Source of the DNA: Candidatus Iainarchaeum sp.
GTDB lineage: Archaea; Iainarchaeota; Iainarchaeia; Iainarchaeales; JAAZKV01
DNA length: 13,125 nt
NCBI GenBank assembly: GCA_018691995.1
Contig: JABHJM010000071.1
Span: 1 to 13,125 of the forward strand
Direction of reading: 5' to 3'
Shown here: one piece after another, positions 11,633 through 13,125 of the stretch
Position numbering within the stretch: position 1 is the first letter of the stretch
Layout of the letters: each line of letters starts with the position of its first letter
Notes under the pieces: generated by a model
The model's input: only the letters and a program-made list of their open reading frames with translations
What the model was told of the DNA's origin: nothing
Database searches by the model: none
Made by a program: the position numbers and the translations under genes

Positions 11633-13125
11633 ATGGCACAAAAAATAGCTATGATAAAAGAAATAGAAGAAAAACTAAAAGAGATTTTACCACGAGGGAC
11701 TGAAGTTTCAAAAGTAGAAATTGAAGGGCCTGAAGTTGTAATCTATACAAAAGATCCAAAGGCTTTTTTTGGGACAGCAAACCTTGTATCAAAAATTGCA
11801 TTTGAATTAAAGAAAAGAGTAAATATTCGTACAGACAAAACGATGCTGATGGGAAAAGAAGAAGCTCTCAAACTTATTAAAGCAAAAATTCCAAAAGAAG
11901 CTGAAATAAAAGAAATTTATTTTAACGAGGCTTTTTGCGAAGTTGTAATTGAAGCAATAAAAAAAGGACTTGTTATTGGAAAGGGTGGAGAAATTAGTAA
12001 ATCAATTATAAGAGAAACTGGATGGACTCCAAACATTATACGTTCTCCAACAACTGAATCCAAAACCTTAACAGGAATAAGAAGATATTTACATAAGCAC
12101 GCTGATGATCGAAAGAAATTTTTATTAAAAACTGCAGAAAAAATTTATGCAGAAAAAAGCAATGGAGCACACAAGTGGATTCGATATACTGCTCTTGGTG
12201 GATTTCGAGAGGTTGGAAGAAGTTGTGCATTACTTGAAACAGAAAATACAAAAGTCTTACTTGATGCAGGAGTAAACTTTAGTCAAGACGATCCTTATCC
12301 ATACATTGATGCTCTTGGTTATCCTGTAAGTGATCTTGATGCAGTAATAATTACACACGCACACTCAGACCACCATGTATTACTTCCATACTTATACAAA
12401 CTAGGTTTTGATGGGCCAGTTTTTTGTACAGAACCAACAAGAGATTTAATGTCACTAATCCAATTTGATTATATTAAAGTAAATCTTGCAAATGGAAATG
12501 AAGTTCCATTTACGGAAGCAGAAGTTAAAGGAGTGTTATTACATACTATTCCAAGGGATTATCGAGAAGTAACTGACATTGCACCGGACATAAGATTAAC
12601 TTTCCACAATGCAGCACATATTCTTGGAAGTGCCTCTGCGCATTTTAATATTGGAGAAGGTTCACACAACTTAGTTTATTCTGCGGATATAAAATATGGG
12701 ATGACAAGACTTTTTGATAATCTTGACATAAGATATCCAAGAATTGAAACACTTGTAATTGAAAGTACTTATGGTGCAAAAGATGCACTTCAAACTCCAA
12801 GAGCACAAGCAGAACAACAACTTCTTGATGTGATAAATGAAACAACACAATTTGGAGGGAATGTTTTAATTCCAGTCTTTGGAGTAGGAAGAGGGCAAGA
12901 AATTTGCATGGTTATTGAAAACTTTTACAAAAAAGGATTATTAACTGAGAAAAATAAAGTTTATGTTGAAGGAATGGTAAGAGAAGCCTCTGCAATACAC
13001 ACTGCTTATCCAGAATATTTACGAAAGAGTCTTGAAAGAAGAATTTTAACAAATGATTCTCCATTTGATTCTCCAATTTTCCATGAAGCAAAAAGAGAAG
13101 ATCGAGACAAAATATTAAAAGAAAA
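11633..13125 (+). CDS. fttA: KH/beta-CASP ribonuclease aCPSF1 (FttA), N-terminal 497 residues, cut by right edge
   Basis: The frame is open from the ATG at 11633 to the window end. The family is usually about 630-650 residues, so roughly a quarter is missing. aCPSF1 cleaves nascent RNA at U-rich sites and is the main archaeal transcription termination factor. Residues 1-75 form an N-terminal KH-like domain. A KH domain follows with GLVIGKGGEISKSIIRETG (112-130). The metallo-beta-lactamase domain begins at about 182: GGFREVGRSCALLET (189-203), metal motif THAHSDHH (His242, His244, Asp246, His247), FHNAAHILGSASAHF (His329) and YSADIKYGMTRL (Asp352). The beta-CASP domain starts near VIESTYG and includes PVFGVGRGQEI (414-424). 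The metal ligands are intact. HSDHH differs slightly from the HLDHSG I expect in most members. No tight operon with psmB: the gap is 71 bp with its own promoter. Confidence 0.96.
   Translation, partial: MAQKIAMIKEIEEKLKEILPRGTEVSKVEIEGPEVVIYTKDPKAFFGTANLVSKIAFELKKRVNIRTDKTMLMGKEEALKLIKAKIPKEAEIKEIYFNEAFCEVVIEAIKKGLVIGKGGEISKSIIRETGWTPNIIRSPTTESKTLTGIRRYLHKHADDRKKFLLKTAEKIYAEKSNGAHKWIRYTALGGFREVGRSCALLETENTKVLLDAGVNFSQDDPYPYIDALGYPVSDLDAVIITHAHSDHHVLLPYLYKLGFDGPVFCTEPTRDLMSLIQFDYIKVNLANGNEVPFTEAEVKGVLLHTIPRDYREVTDIAPDIRLTFHNAAHILGSASAHFNIGEGSHNLVYSADIKYGMTRLFDNLDIRYPRIETLVIESTYGAKDALQTPRAQAEQQLLDVINETTQFGGNVLIPVFGVGRGQEICMVIENFYKKGLLTEKNKVYVEGMVREASAIHTAYPEYLRKSLERRILTNDSPFDSPIFHEAKREDRDKILKE

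Noticed and set aside
12036..12251. Minus-strand frames inside aCPSF1 (also 12645-12848)
   Set aside because: They are shadows of a conserved coding region and have no family pattern.
1..13125. tRNA or rRNA genes, CRISPR arrays, insertion sequences, attachment sites, toxin-antitoxin or defence genes
   Set aside because: I looked for cloverleaf-like GC-rich stretches, regularly spaced repeats, terminal inverted repeats and known motifs and saw none. Spacers are all under about 125 bp and filled by promoter or terminator signals.

Overview
The window is AT-rich and reads as an archaeal chromosome segment. The strongest evidence is a set of archaeal-type information and protein-quality genes: nascent polypeptide-associated complex protein (NAC domain plus UBA), long-type FKBP prolyl isomerase, 20S proteasome beta subunit, and KH/beta-CASP ribonuclease aCPSF1 (FttA). 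The compact layout, many lysine-rich proteins, small orphan genes and some bacterial-looking metabolic enzymes would fit a DPANN-like lineage such as Woesearchaeota or Pacearchaeota. That placement is an inference; no rRNA or other phylogenetic marker was compared.

Layout. 1-428 (-): 5' part of an unrecognised gene cut by the window edge. 477-1397 (-): lipoprotein metallophosphoesterase. 1440-4235 (-): dapL-lysA-Dabb operon of the diaminopimelate/lysine pathway. 4358-4696 (+): NAC. 4717-5983 (-): membrane-anchored orphan followed by a 61-aa basic protein. 6073-6955 (+): FKBP followed by a 45-aa basic protein. 6956-10708: aromatic amino-acid block, with aroC (-) divergent from aroA (+), which converges on aroK-tyrA (-). 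10833-11561 (+): proteasome beta. 11633-13125 (+): aCPSF1/FttA, cut by the right edge.

How the genes work together. AroK, AroA and AroC are the last three steps to chorismate. TyrA turns prephenate into 4-hydroxyphenylpyruvate, so most of the late shikimate/tyrosine route is here; chorismate mutase is not visible. DapL makes LL-DAP and LysA decarboxylates meso-DAP to lysine; the epimerase DapF is not visible. The other genes serve nascent-chain handling, folding, protein degradation and transcription termination.

Gene-expression signals are unusually easy to read. Seven genes have a TATA-like element centred about 26-28 bp upstream of the ATG with no convincing ribosome-binding site, which predicts leaderless transcripts. 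Genes inside operons, and NAC and FKBP, instead carry GG(A/T)G-type ribosome-binding sites. All three convergent junctions lack a conventional spacer and place T-tracts in or beside the opposite gene's lysine codons. No intergenic stretch exceeds about 125 bp. I see no tRNA, rRNA, CRISPR array or insertion sequence. I did not find a clear new defence or mobile system; the best leads are the small orphan proteins and the promoter/terminator architecture.
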